Source: Rhopalosiphum padi
Lineage: Eukaryota; Arthropoda; Insecta; Hemiptera; Aphididae
DNA length: 64,000 bases
Assembly (NCBI RefSeq): GCF_020882245.1
Contig: NC_083598.1
Span: 45,049,858-45,113,857, forward strand
Direction of reading: 5' to 3'
The position numbers and the translations under genes were made by a program. The notes beneath the pieces are model-generated. The model worked only from the letters and a program-made list of their open reading frames with translations. It made no database searches and had not been told where the DNA came from. Within the stretch, counting starts at the first letter, position 1; the number at the start of each line of letters is the position of its first letter. Positions 1 to 13,911 of this stretch are shown piece by piece.

Positions 1-1620
1 TCAACTTTTATAATGTATCATATTAAATAATTTTAACAAAAATATATGTGTTGGTATTAAATTTAGCTAATAAAGATTTCAAGTAAAAAAAATAATGTAA
101 AATAATAATAAATAAAATTATTATTATTTATTTGTATAAATCAGTGAAAAATAGTTAAAAATAACCTTAAAATATCAATAAATGAAAAATAAAATTAGTG
201 ATGTAAATTTATATGTTATTGAAATGCAATTTTAGAAACAAATAAAGCTAGGTCTCCAAAAAAATGTAAAAATCGTCAAAGTGTAGTAGATCCTCAACAT
301 TATATAATATATAATTTTAATGTGAGAAAACATTTCGGAGAAACATTACCATCTGTCTTACCATCTACAAACATCAGATGTTTATGACGCACATATTTTT
401 ATAATTTAAATAAATAGTCTAGAATTTTAGAATTATCAGCTACACTGTAAAAATAGTGCCTTAAAATATGTATGGATACAACATTTAAAATTTTGGAGAG
501 AAAAATATTAACAATAAAAAATAATTCATAAATTAAAATGAATTTAGTTTAATTCACTTTAAACGTATTAATATTTTAAATTATTGTATTCAGTAAGATG
601 TTTATTTATATGGGTGGGTGGCTCACCTAAAAAATTTAATATATTAGTATGATGTATGAATTATAATAATTCATGATTAAATTTGTGGTTGCCATTTTAA
701 TTTAAAACGTTATATTGTGCTATAGAAAATTAGAAAAAAATGAATAATTCAACAAAAAATAACTCTGCATACGTAATAGTGTACAAAAGAACATAATCTA
801 TAAGGTATATAAGGTTTGAAAATGCATTTTTTAATATTTTTCCCCAACAATTTTACAGATGTAACATATCTTATGTGTTGCTGAAAGCTACATTACAGTA
901 TATGACGATTCTATCCTATTTTTATAATTATTTTTGAACCATTAAAATTTAGTTATACATTTGTAGTTACTTTTAATTGTTGATTAAAAATGTTTCAATT
1001 CAGAATTTAAGTGCAGTAATAAAATATTATAATATATTTGATGATACGTATATTTTATATCTATTTTAATTTAATATATGTTTAAGCTTGAATTTATTTT
1101 ATTTTTTATCGTAACTTCCAATCTATTTCAAAAGGCAACAATACATTTAGAATGGTATAGGTAATGGCTTTTACATTATGGCGTACAACTACCGAAATAA
1201 TTATAAAATGTTCATTACTATATCGATGATATGGAAACTCGAGCCATTTTTAAACAGTGCCATAATATTATATACTTAACCTTAAAATATATAGTTGACG
1301 GGTTTCTCACTAAGTCTCATTGGGTCAATCGGTGAAATGAAACACGTACACACATACATACACACATATACGCTCAATTAATGTTCATATTATGGATACG
1401 TCATTTATTTTTTAAACAGCGCAGAGTTTCTATTTAGGTAGGTGCCTACTTACGTATAGATAAAAGGGTTTGATATTCTAATACTGCATGGGAAATCGAT
1501 GTGAAGTAAAATATTCTCGGAGATTCTTCTGGTTATACGAGCCATTTTCATAACGCATCGTATATAATAATATACGCTCCTATGTTGTTGAAAAGTACAT
1601 AATTTTTTTTCCTTTATTGT
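1..1620. other. AT-rich non-coding stretch
   Basis: Very AT-rich sequence with poly-A/T runs and no open frame that resembles a protein. A CA-rich patch lies near 1345-1370. I see no RNA gene or mobile-element end here. Confidence 0.6.
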
Positions 1621-1930
1621 GGATATTCAACTTTTACTAACGGACTTTGTCCCACTTCACCGTGTAGACCAGACGCCTTCCGGTACCATATACGCTTTTT
1701 CTGCAAACCGTTAATGACGCTCTCGCGATTCGGCTCGGAGCCCTATACTAATATAGGCAAAGCTCGCGTAGTGTGAGGCGGTAAACAGCGAACAAAAAAA
1801 AAAAAAACCACCGAAAAAATGGTAACAAAGAATTCATATAGGTAGGTACACACAATAAGTTTTTTTAAACAATAAAATTAAATAAATTCTCGGATGCCGG
1901 CGCAGTGCACAATAGCAAATGTATCACACT
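1621..1930. other. Small GC-richer pocket, unassigned
   Basis: About 300 bases with clearly more G+C and CpG than the surroundings, including CTCTCGCGATTCGGCTCGGA near 1720 and GATGCCGGCGCAGTGCAC near 1893. An A-run follows at about 1794-1806. No frame here is recognisable. It could be a regulatory element or the remnant of a repeat. Confidence 0.3.
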
Positions 1931-4900
1931 AGTATTATTACATGTTTCAGATTTTCAATTTATGAAAACAGACCTATAAGTACGTTTACGTTTATTTAAA
2001 AAAGTAAAGTAAAATAATTTCCGGACAATATGTGCTAATAATAATATTGTGGGTATATAAATATTAGTATAAATATATTCATAGATATACCTAATATATA
2101 TATATAGGTATATTATATAATTATAAAATAGTATTTATCTGCCCATAATTATAGAGTTTCAAGTACTTATAGTAACGTCTTTAGAGACTGAAACTTTTAA
2201 CAGAAAATATTTCGAAAAAAATAAAAGTGTTCAAAAATATTTATTACTTAATTTAAAGTAATTTTAAAACAAAATGTTTATAAAAAAAATATACATTTTA
2301 TTTCAATTTAAAAAAAAATCAAATTTTGAACGAATTGTCATTTAGTTATTAAGTACTTATCCAAAGATTATAGATAAATGAGCTGAATACGGTGTTGAGT
2401 AGATGTAGGATACCCCACAAATTATTGGTTATTATTGTTATTAATCTGTTTATCTAAATGTAAAAATGTAAAAATGTATTACAAATTAATTATTACTCGT
2501 TTGAAGTTCGATTTTTATCCATGGAAATTCTTGGTAAAAAATATTTTGCTTTAGAATAAGAAGGTGAAAATATATGCAGCTATTGAAAAAGCTGATATAC
2601 TTAAAAATCACGAAAATATAAATAGTAATAAGTAATTAATTTCTTAATGATTTCAAATATTTTCAAAAACGTTTATAATTATTATCGAATAACTACGTGC
2701 GCTTACTGTTAAAAATTACTCCTTATAAATCTAGCACCTGTGTTTTGTTTAAAATTGTCTAATTAGTATTTTGTTTACACAATAATTTCCATAAACAACA
2801 ATTATTGTTGTTGTTATAAACGATTATTTAATAAACGGAATTCAGTATAATATTTAATATATTAACAAAAATCTTAGCTGGAAATAACATCTTACAAATT
2901 ATATGCTTAAATTCAATATTTACCCATGTTAAGATTATTACAGAGTAGACGATGTGATATTTCGAAAATAATACACGGAATCTTCTATTAATAATATTAA
3001 ACTTGCCAATTTGATATGGTGGTGAAAGTTTAATGATATTATATGTAGTTTAATTTGGTAAATTAATTAGTATATGTGAGATAGGTAATATATAATGTAT
3101 ATAATATAAATAAATATTATGGTTGGTAACGATTTGCTACAATAGGAGTAAATATAAATATCTCGTTTTATTTTGTACATTAGTAATATTTTAAATGTTG
3201 TAAATATTACGTATAACTGTAACCTGTAATACAATAATATTATGTACAAATTAGTACAATATACATTGTATATACTGTCGTTGTTGAAATATTTTAAAAT
3301 ACCAATTATATAAGAAAAATATGTTGTCACTGTAAAGGTTATATTATATTATAAAACATTTTGAAATAATAATTTCACTTAAAAATATAAATAATTACAG
3401 TAAAAAAAAAATATCAAAAGTTACATTACACTGCTTAGAAATATAAAATTATATATTACATCAATATTTTGATGATATTATTATATTTTCAGATTAATTA
3501 AGTTTAGTTTTATGGGTTTTCCTTTAACGCGAGTTTATAAAAGTATATAATTTAAGGTTGTTAACATTATGTATGAAATCATATTACGAGGAAAGGTAGT
3601 AGTTAACTATATAGCTTATTTTTTTATGATTATTTTGTGGGTTTTGATTGTTATCATTTCGATTAAATTCATAGTTCAATGGTTTACAGTCTTACGTATA
3701 TTAAGTATATGTGCACAACTATAATAAGTATGTATATTGTATATATATAATAAATTTTTTTTTTTATTTGTTAGTTAATCATTTTTGAATGTTTTATTGA
3801 TGTAAATAATTTATTTGATTATCAAAATAATTATATGCATTAAGCCAATATTATTCACAGAGTATAGCATTTTATTACCTACTGCAACAATGATAATAAC
3901 ATTCATAAATATCGCTATAGCAGTATTTACCATTTCAAAGAAGTTAAACAATTCCATCATATAAGTAAGTTCTTGTAGGGAATATCAAAATACATGGTAG
4001 TATGGTACTTATCAAATATCTTCTGAATATAGTTTGCAAATTATTCAACACAGAATTTGATACGTACTCGTGATATTAGATAAATTGTTTTTAGAATTGG
4101 ATTATATAACAACCAACAAATATAAATTTGTTTATAAACTTATACACGATTATGATTTATACTGTCTATAGAATGTAAATGTAATATGTATATTGAGTAC
4201 AGCGAGATGAGGATTATACAATTTTACGTAAATGAAACGAGAGAATTAACAGTTTATAAACACCAATAAGTTTCATCAAATTGTTAATAATTGATATAGT
4301 ATTTTGCATACAATTGTAGCACAACTGCATTAACTACTTAGTTCCATTGTAAGTTGTAACTTGTACATAAGGTACATATACGTGCGGTTATAGGAAGTTG
4401 AGTAGATATAGTAGTTTTGTATGTTTTATCATAATTAATTGTTAGAATAACGAATTTAAATTATTGTGCGTGTAAGAACGATAACGTATTTAGTGGATAT
4501 ATTGTATTGTATTAAAAGGCGATGGCTGTCGGTTGAGTTCTATTTTTAATTGAAATTTATTGAGATTGAAATGTTCAAATGTTCACAAATAAATCTATAC
4601 AAATTGTTATTTGGCAAAAAATTAAATGTTATTGTTAAAAAGCATATTATAAAAAGTTGTGGAGTGTGTCATAACCCATAAACCTTAATCAAAATTCTAT
4701 ACGCATATTATAGTATAAAAATATAATAATTATAGGTTATATTATTATTAGATTATTAAAAAGAATTTTTATTGGTTGTACAATGGGAAACACTTCAAAG
4801 CAGTGTAAATATGTATACACTTTCATGCAACATCATCAAAGACTAAAAACACAACAAAAATCTAAACAAATAATATGTTGTTGTATAATAGAATAGCATA

Positions 4901-5572
4901 ATCTAATATTATATATAAACGTTGATTTACGTACTTTAATGTTTTTTTGAACACTGTTGTTGTGAAGTGTTTATTTAAAGAAGTGTGCAAGGTTAGGTTA
5001 GGTTGTCAAGTATTAAGTGGCGACTGACGATCACTGTTTTAGGAAAATAAAATTCTTGCATGCTCAACTCAAATCAAATATCATACGTGTTATGAAACCT
5101 ATCGCTTATTGAAATTTGTTAATTACCCCGTATTGAAATCGAGTGTAATTTAACCACTATATATTTTAACTCAGAGTTCAATAGGTCTAAAACAGTGTGA
5201 TTCATCATTTTACTCACTCGTGTGTCATAATCAAAACTTGTGATCCATTTCACATAATATAATTGGATTATTATAGTTGAAATTAATATTAAACCAGAAG
5301 ATTATGCTATAATTATTTATGTTAGCTTCTTGTCGCATATATAATATGTTGTCATGTTTAATGTGTTGATAATAGGTATGGCTAATACTCTTCACAAGTC
5401 GTGTTGGCGAAATAATAATAATATATTATAGCTTAATATATGTTATATGTAAGTACAATTATTATAAGAAACAAAATAAATCTAAATATTTTTAATATTT
5501 ATACATTAATAGTTACCCCACGTACGATGTATTTATTTAAATTAATAACTGTTTAATAAAAATGTATATATA
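1931..5572. other. AT-rich non-coding stretch
   Basis: AT-rich background. It holds a small palindrome around 2085-2113 (ATATACCT, an AT core, AGGTATAT) and three tandem copies of AAAATGT-like units near 2457-2477. Two TTAGG-like units near 4991-5003 are too few to be telomeric. The 87-codon minus-strand frame at 3067-3330 is almost all I/Y/L/N residues from AT-rich DNA and is judged spurious. Nothing else is supported. Confidence 0.6.
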
Positions 5573-5856
5573 CAGGGTGCCTGTGAGGATTTACCCATTT
5601 CGATATCTCCTGAAATAATGAAGATATCATAATTCTGTTTTTTTTTAATAAGATTCACAGGGACAAGAACTAAAAATATATTTTTGTATTTAATTATTTT
5701 CTAAAAAATTGAAGATAGCTATTTCGTAGAGCGAGTTAATTTTTCTGAAAATATTGACTTTTCAACATTTTAATTTTATTAATCTCCTGATTTTTAATAT
5801 TTTTTTCTAGTTTCCAGAAAAATTGCGAATTTTATAAAACCACAGTAGTATCATTG
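5573..5856 (+). repeat. Left terminal inverted arm
   Basis: Left arm of the 1.0-kb element. It pairs with the complement of 6261-6580; for example GAGGATTTACCCATT occurs in both arms. The two arms are estimated to differ at roughly one base in six outside the best 100 bp, plus indels, which suggests an old insertion. Confidence 0.7.
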
Positions 5857-5930
5857 ATTATAAATACTAAGGAAATACTGCAAAAAGGCTGATAATAATA
5901 ATAGAAAAATATTAAATTATTTAAATTGTG

Positions 5931-6258
5931 GACTATGCCATACTCAAATTACCTACAGGCCATATAATAAGAACTATTACGTATTTATAAGTTCGCGGAC
6001 AAAAACCTTTTTTCACTAAATCCAAAGTAAACAAAATAAATTCATTTTGTCTACTGATTATAATTATTATAATATAACCCTATTTAATACTAAGTATAAC
6101 AAAGATGTACATATTAAAATTTTGTACAATAGTTATTTATTTTTATTTAAAATTTCAACAATGTTGAAGAAATAAAATATGTTTATTGCGAGCCACACTT
6201 TAAAGCGTTTGTTGGCCGTATCCGTACAAGCAGGCGGGCCACATGTTGACATGTTTGA
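5931..6258. mobile_element. Probable nested hAT-like MITE
   Basis: The left part reads ATGCCATACTCAAATTACCT (5935), followed by AGGCCATA and TTCGCGGAC. The right part reads GCGAGCCACACTTTAAAGCG (6188), then GCAGGCGGGCCACATGTTGA (6229). From general knowledge, short hAT elements in arthropods often begin with a CAAACTCAAATTACC-like string followed by GCGGGCCAC-like motifs, and end with GGGCCRCATGTTTGACA. Its GC-rich ends contrast with the host element. A clean 8-bp target duplication was not found, so the borders are approximate and the family call is inference. Confidence 0.45.
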
Positions 6259-6260
6259 TA

Positions 6261-6580
6261 CAATGATACCACTATCGTATTAAATAATTAGCATTTTTTT
6301 CGAAACTAGAAAAAATTTAAAAACCAGACGATTAATTAAATTAAAATGTTGAAATGTCAATATTTTTAGAAAAATCAACTCTGCAAAATGACTATATTCA
6401 ATATTTGTTTTTAAATAATTAAATAAAAAAAATATATTTTTTAACTTTTTTTACCAAAACATTAAAATAAATTAAAATATGAAATACGTGTAGTCCCTGT
6501 GAGTCTTATTAAAAACCAGAATTATGACATCTATATTATTTCAGAAGATATCGCAATGGGTAAATCCTCACGGGACACTG
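6261..6580 (-). repeat. Right terminal inverted arm
   Basis: Right arm of the 1.0-kb element, complementary to 5573-5856. It is longer by about 36 bp because of extra AT-rich sequence near 6430-6480. Its inner end, CAATGATAC at 6261-6269, matches the complement of 5848-5856. Confidence 0.7.
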
Positions 6581-8860
6581 TATATATACAGTATTAATAT
6601 TATATAACATGGTTTCAAAAATATTTATTCGATTCATAGGAATATTGTAGAGTACATAGTATACAATAGAGTATAGACTAAACAAATATTGCTTAATGTT
6701 CATGGTTTAAGGAAAAGTTTTAATGGGTGTAAACTTTAAATTACACTTAAAGATATACGTATAAAAATTAAACGGTTAAGTAAAAACAAACTTAATATAA
6801 TATATCTTGTAGATGTAATAAATAATTAAACTTTGACGTGGTTTATGTGAATCAATTTTAAAATAATTTTCAGGGACCTAAAGTTAGTACCCATCAAATA
6901 ACTAACCTTAGTATCTACATTATCATAAGTTACATTATTTTAAATACATGTATATATGCTGTGAATACTATACTTTTGGCGATCGATATTTCATGTAAAT
7001 TCCGTACAGACAAAATAGCTTAAAAATATTACATGCTGAATAACCACTAGGTTATATAATATAATAAATATTTACGCGTAAATGTAAAAAAAAAATAAAA
7101 CCAATAATATATAGTTTGTACGATAATATTACCTAAGTATTCTGAATTAAAAATTTATGTATCCAGAACAACATCTTTGTTTAAAATATTATATTTTAAA
7201 ACTTTTATTTCTGTACCTATCTATGAAAAACCTTGAAATTGATGAATAAATTAACTTACTTATTTTTTAAAGCTAAACATTTTTCAATTTGACAGTGATA
7301 ATAATGTATTATTAAATTGAATTTCAGTCAAATCACATTTTTTCTGTTATTTTTTGAGAAATAATACGAATTCAGCAAATATAAATATAAGTAATAGCGA
7401 TTGGGGGCACGTCAATTATTTGTATCATTTTTAATCCATTAGTTTAATGATTTTATAACGAAATTCAATACTCCCTATTAAATACTGTTATTTATTATAC
7501 ACAAAGAAAACCAGACGAGAAATTCGTCTTTTCATTATTTGTACATTAATCGCGTCGTCAACTTTCAACTTTCAATGTCAATATTATTTAAAAAGTCGTT
7601 TGAATACAGAAAATATATTAAAACCATAAAACTTTGATGGTGCAATCAAAAATCTCTTACGTACATCGAAGGATTTATATATTATGTACACAAAACCCTG
7701 ACAGACGAATGTTTTATTTGCGTGTCATTAAAATCTTAAGTTATTAATAAAATATTATTGACATAAAGTGAGTGGATATTATTTTTTTCAAGATATTTAT
7801 ACTTTGTGTGATATAATAAAAATATCGGTAGGTATATAATATTATATAATGCATAACTGTAGTATATTTTGTGCAGTTCATCTGTTTTCATCAATTATTT
7901 TAGAACAACTTTGAACGTTTCGTTGAAAGATATTGACAAATCAGTGCAAATAATGTTATAATACGATAGAAAATTTTGCTATATCAGATTTGTATACAAT
8001 ATATATCAATATGTATATAGCTACATAGTTGTTCCACACGATGCAGGGATCACAGAGAGTATACATAATAATATCATATAGGTTCTACAGATTCGTAAAA
8101 TGTGTCGATAGTTTCGTTGTTACTAATGAACTGTGCCAATGACTGTTATATATTATCTATTCATAAAAATATCACCATAAAGAACGAACGAGCATTGAGT
8201 AATTTTTGAAATAATAAAATAACGCTGGATATAAGACCGCGTGGCTTCTTATATCGAAAAAGAAGCTATAATGATGCACTAACGATAATAATCCACGGGA
8301 ATACCAGATATGTCTCGTCAGAGGTGACTGAGTAATTTTTGAAAATATTATAATATGACACGCGAAACATAGTCGGTTTTTACATTAACCAGCTAGCATT
8401 AAGTATATAATATACTGAGTGTTCTCTTGCTCAAATTTTAAAACTGTCATAACTATTTGAATTCGTAATATAAGATATGGTAATATTAAACTTTTAAAAC
8501 GTTAAAATGAATTAAAAATCTCAGATTTTCAGGCTTTCACACAAATACAATTATTTTGATTATTTTATTTTAAGTTCAAACAAACAGAACTACATATTTT
8601 ATTAATTTGTAATTATATTAATATTGTAAACTTCTTATAGAGTTATACGATATAATAATGATAAGACAAACAGTAAAGTAAATTATTGAAAGCGAGACAT
8701 CTTATTGTACCTTCATAATATTACCAATAATATATCATGAGAATCATAAACCTCATAATTTAAAATCATTTAAGTTACTTAGTATTGTATCAAGATGTTA
8801 TAGCGTATACGAATAATGTATTGCATAGACTCCATAAAAAAAATAGAAGGACTCCGTCGT
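6581..8860. other. AT-rich non-coding stretch
   Basis: AT-rich background without recognisable genes. A short direct repeat, GAGTAATTTTTGAAA, occurs near 8196 and again near 8330. Between them lies an imperfect hairpin (GGCTTCTT, then AAGAAGC, around 8242-8269). No element could be assigned. Confidence 0.55.
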
Positions 8861-9610
8861 ACACCATCATGGTAGTTTATTGACTTATATGTCTGGTTAA
8901 AGGTACATTGGTACATACCCCAATCCTAACGACCTTAGCTAATAAGAAGGTATATATATATATATACGTAACAACAATAATATTATTAATATATTTCAGT
9001 TCGGCAGCCCGACGACGGCGGTGGCTTGGTGGCGTTCACTTGTCGGCTCGTGGCGAAATGAACAACACTCGCGGTTTCTCCGCCGTCAAAACCATAGCTA
9101 TACGTATAACGAGAGAGTTTAAAAGGAGACACTAAGGGTGTGGTTTTAGAGTGGGGGCTTATGGGCCGCCAACGTCGCCAAGTAGGTAGTTTAAAAGCAG
9201 TTATTAATTAGACCGCGAACAGCGGTGCATTATTCACGTCATCAACCCGGCGCACGGGCAAAGCCACCGTCACTGACGCCACTGACATACTTGCGGAAAC
9301 GTTTCAGCACGTGCAGACTTTTTTCTTTACGAAACGGCTGATGAGTTGCAAAACTAACTGGAAATCCCGGCACACCAAATATTTCTACCCATTTCCACCT
9401 CACCAGTCCTTTACCGCACCTGGTCCCAAAAGTACTAGCGAAAAATCTCTGTTAATGGGCCATATCATTTGTGGTAGTACTTTTCGATTTCAATTGACAG
9501 TTTCTTTCCGGCGGAATCAGATATCGTCGTTCTCTCTCTTATTATTCCGAAGTCTGGTTAAATTCTGTTCACGAAATTTCGGTACTTCAAAGAGCTCTTT
9601 AAATTAATTT
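8861..9610. other. GC-richer island, candidate regulatory or exon region
   Basis: G+C and CpG rise sharply from about 9000 to 9600. An AT-rich tract ending ATATTTCAG at about 8998 resembles a 3' splice site and is followed by a frame open to 9135. A separate 98-codon plus frame (9311-9607) is rich in S, F and R. Neither resembles a protein I know. This may be a promoter or untranslated exon area, or the remnant of an older insertion. I do not call a coding sequence. Confidence 0.35.
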
Positions 9611-12600
9611 TAATCGTAAATGTATAAGGTTTTATTCTGGATATATAATCTAAAACAACACGTTCCTGATAGTTATACGTAACCTATACATTTATAAAAT
9701 CGGTAGTTATTTAATGATTCATTTATAATTGTCTCAATTTGTTATTGATAAAAATAATGTAACGCCTGTATCACCACGATTTAATTTTTGTTTAAAAAAA
9801 ATATAGTATTAAAACAAGCCCCCTACCGATACATTATACATATTATTATTGGTATAATATACGAATTTCAATCAAAAAATAATTTTATTAAATGTTTCTA
9901 TGTTTGGTTATAAGATAGGAAATATTGTAAGCAACATAAAATTAAGACTAAAAAATAACATATATATACGAATCATTTAACATCGTACTACGCTAAAAAA
10001 CTGTATATAAATGTAAGAATAATATCTTTAAATAATGAAAATGTATTGAATGTTTTATTTGTAAAATTTTTTTTTCGAGCTGAACTTGGAATGTTAAAAG
10101 ATTTCTAAAATGATTTCTTGTCTGAGATAACGTCTAAAAAACCTTTATAAAAGTCCGATGGATGGAAAATATTTCAAAATCCTCCAATGTAGTCAAGTGG
10201 AAAAAAAATGATAATAATAAATAATAATAGCTAGATTTTCTTTGTGTAACCGAAATTGTATTCTAATGTACTTTTTTGTTTTTCATTCCATAATTAAATA
10301 TTATTCTAAGAAAATAAATATTACTATTTTAAACAATTATGTAGGACTTTATTTATAACTTAAAATAGTAATATTTGCTATGTTAAAATATGCAATTAAA
10401 ATTATAAAAAAACATATACAATTATATGCCAATGAATCTGTATGACACTATGACGTATGAATTAAAATTGCCGAAAAATATTTTTGTTGTTATATTATTA
10501 TTGAGTATAATATTAAAATATTGAAAATAAGAACATTTAATTTTCTTAAATTAGTGTGCTTAGTAAAATAGATACGCGATAATTTGTTTCTAAGAAAAAT
10601 TATTTTTAAACATAATCAATAATATTATATTATAAGAAATATTTTTACGTTATATCAAATATAAACCATTAAATGATTTAATTTATTGAATAAATGAAAA
10701 AAAGGCGTATAACTAATATTAGTTTTTTTTTTTATATAAATTATTAATTGACCTGGTAAACGTTATGAGCTTACTAAAATTTGCATTTAGGAGAAGGAGT
10801 ACTAAAAAATCTATGAAAAATATTTTATCTACATTTAAAGGTAATATAATATTATATACATGGACGTGCTTAGAGTTTATTATTTGTTGGTGTTTCGTAT
10901 ATTTTTTTTTATACATATAATAAATTTGTTTACATGACAATAATGCCAGAGAAATTTTGTTGTGGGTCTGATTCTGAATAAATCTTCACACATCTCTGAT
11001 AATATAATATACGATGCCAGTAACTAATTGCAAATTGTATTGAATAAGAATATAAAATAGTAATTTTTATGACCTTACATATTATGAATTATATTTATTT
11101 TATTTATAAAATTTAAATTTATAATTTATGCGTAATCCGAGAATTTAGCTAGACTTATTACATATTATAACAAAATTGGACATTATTGATTTTAACTGAA
11201 AGTTTAAAAATGAAATATTTATATCCATCCATTATTTTATTGAATTAAATTTTGGAGGATCGATTAAAATAAAATAAATTTGCATAAACTCGTTTTTTTT
11301 TTTATTAATTCTTATTTTCATAAAATATTAATTTTTTTAGAAACTTTAATATAGCGTTTATGCTATATAAACAATCGTTTTTATTTATTTTTATATTTTC
11401 TCAGTAAACTGTTAAAACACAATATAGTTATACAGTTTAGTATAATATTTATTATAAAAATAGATAAATGAAAAAAATATGAAATTAATGAAACTAAGAA
11501 AAAACTAGGATTCATACCATTTAAAGAGAAATGTTTTTATTTTAAAAGTATGTTAATAATTTTCTCTGAATTTTTTTTTTAGTATACAATTAAGATGAAA
11601 TATCTTATTATATTATTTAATTCGATCATAGTTTATATTATTCAATAGTTATTTATTTTCTGCATAACTAATATAAGTAACAATTAACCAAATTATGTAT
11701 TTTAATTTTGTTCTAATTATAGTTGGCTTTAGTAAGTTAGGAAAATTACATTAGAAAATTAAACTAGTCCTTAATTATAGCTAAGAAAAAGTATTTAGAA
11801 GAAAATAAGATCACGAGAGGCCTTTATAAATCAAAATTACATTTAAAAACTAAAATTATTATACATATAACAGTGATTACATATTTCTGGACACAGTACA
11901 TTTATATTTGAGAAACCCTCAATTATTTTTATTTTTTAAACTTTTAAAATATTCTGAATTCTAACTGGAGCCTCTTAGTATGTATGTAGTATCGCAATTA
12001 TACACTAGGGTTTAAAATTAAATTCTAAAATGGTATATTATGCTTTTAGTGGGGTCAGTATTTATATGTTTATAAAAATAATCAGAAATTTAATTCATAT
12101 AGTATAAGCGTACATGGTATGCTATTTAATTCATAAAATATTTGCTCTTTATTCGAGATAGTAGGCTATTCCTCAAAGTATGTGTTAATATTTGTACAAT
12201 TAAACAAGAATGCAGTCTATAGTATCTATATCATTTTATTAAATATATGAATTATTTTCTGTAATCTTCAATGAGGAAAATGTATTAAAGTAGGTATAAT
12301 ATAATATTATGCTAGCTATTTTATTACAATAAGTAAAACACTGGTTATTAGTTTATAATAGGTTGTTTACTATCGTCCATTTAAAAAAAAACACAATACA
12401 AATATTACAAATGCATAATAACGGATTCTCAAATAAAAATACACACAAAAAAAAACCGAAAAAATGTCTTGAAATATATTGCATAATACACAAGAATTAA
12501 TTAAATATAGGTACTAGAAATTTGAAAAAAATTACGTGCTGAACAATATGTGTTTTCCGCGTTTATATTCTGTTTCGTCGTCATATTTATTAATATAATA

Positions 12601-13695
12601 TTGTGTATATTATATATTGATACATTATGATCACCAAATGTCTGTCGAGTATGTATATTATAATATAAACCGTGATGATTTTTGGAAATTTGAAATATAC
12701 TCAGACTATAATATTTAATATACTTGAAATTTTTTGTTCCATTTAAGAAACTTGTGGTGATACAAAATTTTGTTTTTCATATGAGAATCTCCATTATTCA
12801 GTAGAAAATTTTTACGCGAATTCAGATGTATATAAATCAAAGTCTAAATGATGAGTTATTGAGTTATTAAAAATTTTCCACATACCTATTAAGAATAATT
12901 GATTCGGAAAATAAGAGAACTTAAATGATTTGAAAATTATAGTAATTAATATTAATTTATCAACATTGTATATAGTTTTTAAAAATGTAATTGTTCTAGA
13001 ACAAAAAAAAATTAGATTAATATTTAATATTATATTTAAAACCATTTTAAAGGACTATTATCCTGATTATGTATAAAAATGGTATTAATTTAGAAACTAT
13101 TCGTTCAAATTTTGATTTAGATACATCAACATTTTCAAAAAAATCATCTAATAAATATTTTAAAGAGAGGTTCTCCTTTTAAAAATAGAAATTGAGTGTA
13201 ATGTTGAGGGGATGCTTGGTAAATCAACCTGTATCTTACTATTGAAGATATAATTTTTAGACCGTATAATTGTTTAGGCTGACATAAAATTAGATTCCTT
13301 TTTAAATCGTTGATATCTTGTTTTATAAATTGTTAAATGACATTTTATTCTGCCCTTCACTGTTTAAACATATTTTTTTCATTCACTAAAATTGTACTTC
13401 TGATTATGTCTAATATTCAATAAAGAAACCCGCCATAAGTAATTATGGTTATATATAGTCCTCAAAATCGGTTTTTGCCGAAGTTAATTAATTGAACTAA
13501 ATTGATTTTCTTTGATAGTCTATTCGAACTTCAGCGTAACTACTTCAATTATATTATTAATTAGTATTTTTACAGTATTTATAGGCAGTGTTGATATTAT
13601 ATTCCTTATAAATTATTTATGTTAATTATATTATGTAAATCATATATTATGTTATCATAAAATTGTGAATTAATTAGTTATATATATATTATTAT
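9611..13695. other. AT-rich non-coding stretch
   Basis: Long AT-rich background with many poly-A/T runs of 8-12 bases. The minus-strand frames at 10719-10940 and 12812-13045 consist of residues typical of AT-rich non-coding DNA (I, N, K, Y, F) and have no recognisable motif. No mobile-element ends were identified, although old ones may be hidden. Confidence 0.6.
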
Positions 13696-13911
13696 TATTT
13701 GGTTGTCGTATTGGTCACGTTATTTATTTACTTTTATTTGCACTGAATTAACGCTTGATAAGTGCTAGGCCATTCAAGTATATATGTAATATATAAGCAG
13801 TATATATAATATATAATATATATACATACTTAAATAGCCTACCACTTATCAGGTGTTAATTTAGTGCAAATAAAAAAAAAAAAATTATGTGTCCATAACG
13901 CCAACCAAATA
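13696..13911. mobile_element. 216-bp foldback MITE
   Basis: The whole segment is an imperfect palindrome. TATTTGGTTG at 13696 pairs with CCAACCAAATA ending at 13911. Further in, TTTTATTTGCACTGAATTAA pairs with TTAATTTAGTGCAAATAAAA, and GATAAGTGCTAGGC pairs with GCCTACCACTTATC. The loop is AT-rich (about 13790-13820). If the ends are TTTGGTTG and CCAACCAAA, a TA dinucleotide flanks each side. There is no coding capacity. The hairpin shape with TA flanks is typical of MITEs; the parent family is unknown to me. Confidence 0.7.

Larger units (their letters stand above)
5573..6580. mobile_element. Non-autonomous DNA transposon with ~300-bp inverted arms
   Basis: The left end (CAGGGTGCCTGTGAGGATTT at 5573) is matched in inverse orientation by the right end (AAATCCTCACGGGACACTG up to 6580). 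Similarity continues inward with small indels over about 5573-5856 and 6261-6580. It includes the shared strings GATATCTYCTGAAATAAT and TCACAGGGAC. Both ends abut TATATATA (5565-5572 and 6581-6588). This fits an 8-bp or a 2-bp TA target duplication, but the run is palindromic and low-complexity, so the duplication length is uncertain. No transposase frame remains. The middle holds a second repeat that looks inserted (next entry). The superfamily is not determined; 8-bp duplications would suggest hAT or P-like, TA would suggest Tc1/mariner. Confidence 0.75.

Noticed and set aside
4985..5005. TTAGG-like units (also as complements near 43005 and 59313)
   Set aside because: Only two or three degenerate units each; arthropod telomeric repeats would be long arrays.
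9311..9607. 98-codon plus frame in a GC-richer patch
   Set aside because: No motif or family resemblance and no supporting start or splice signals; kept only as part of the island description.
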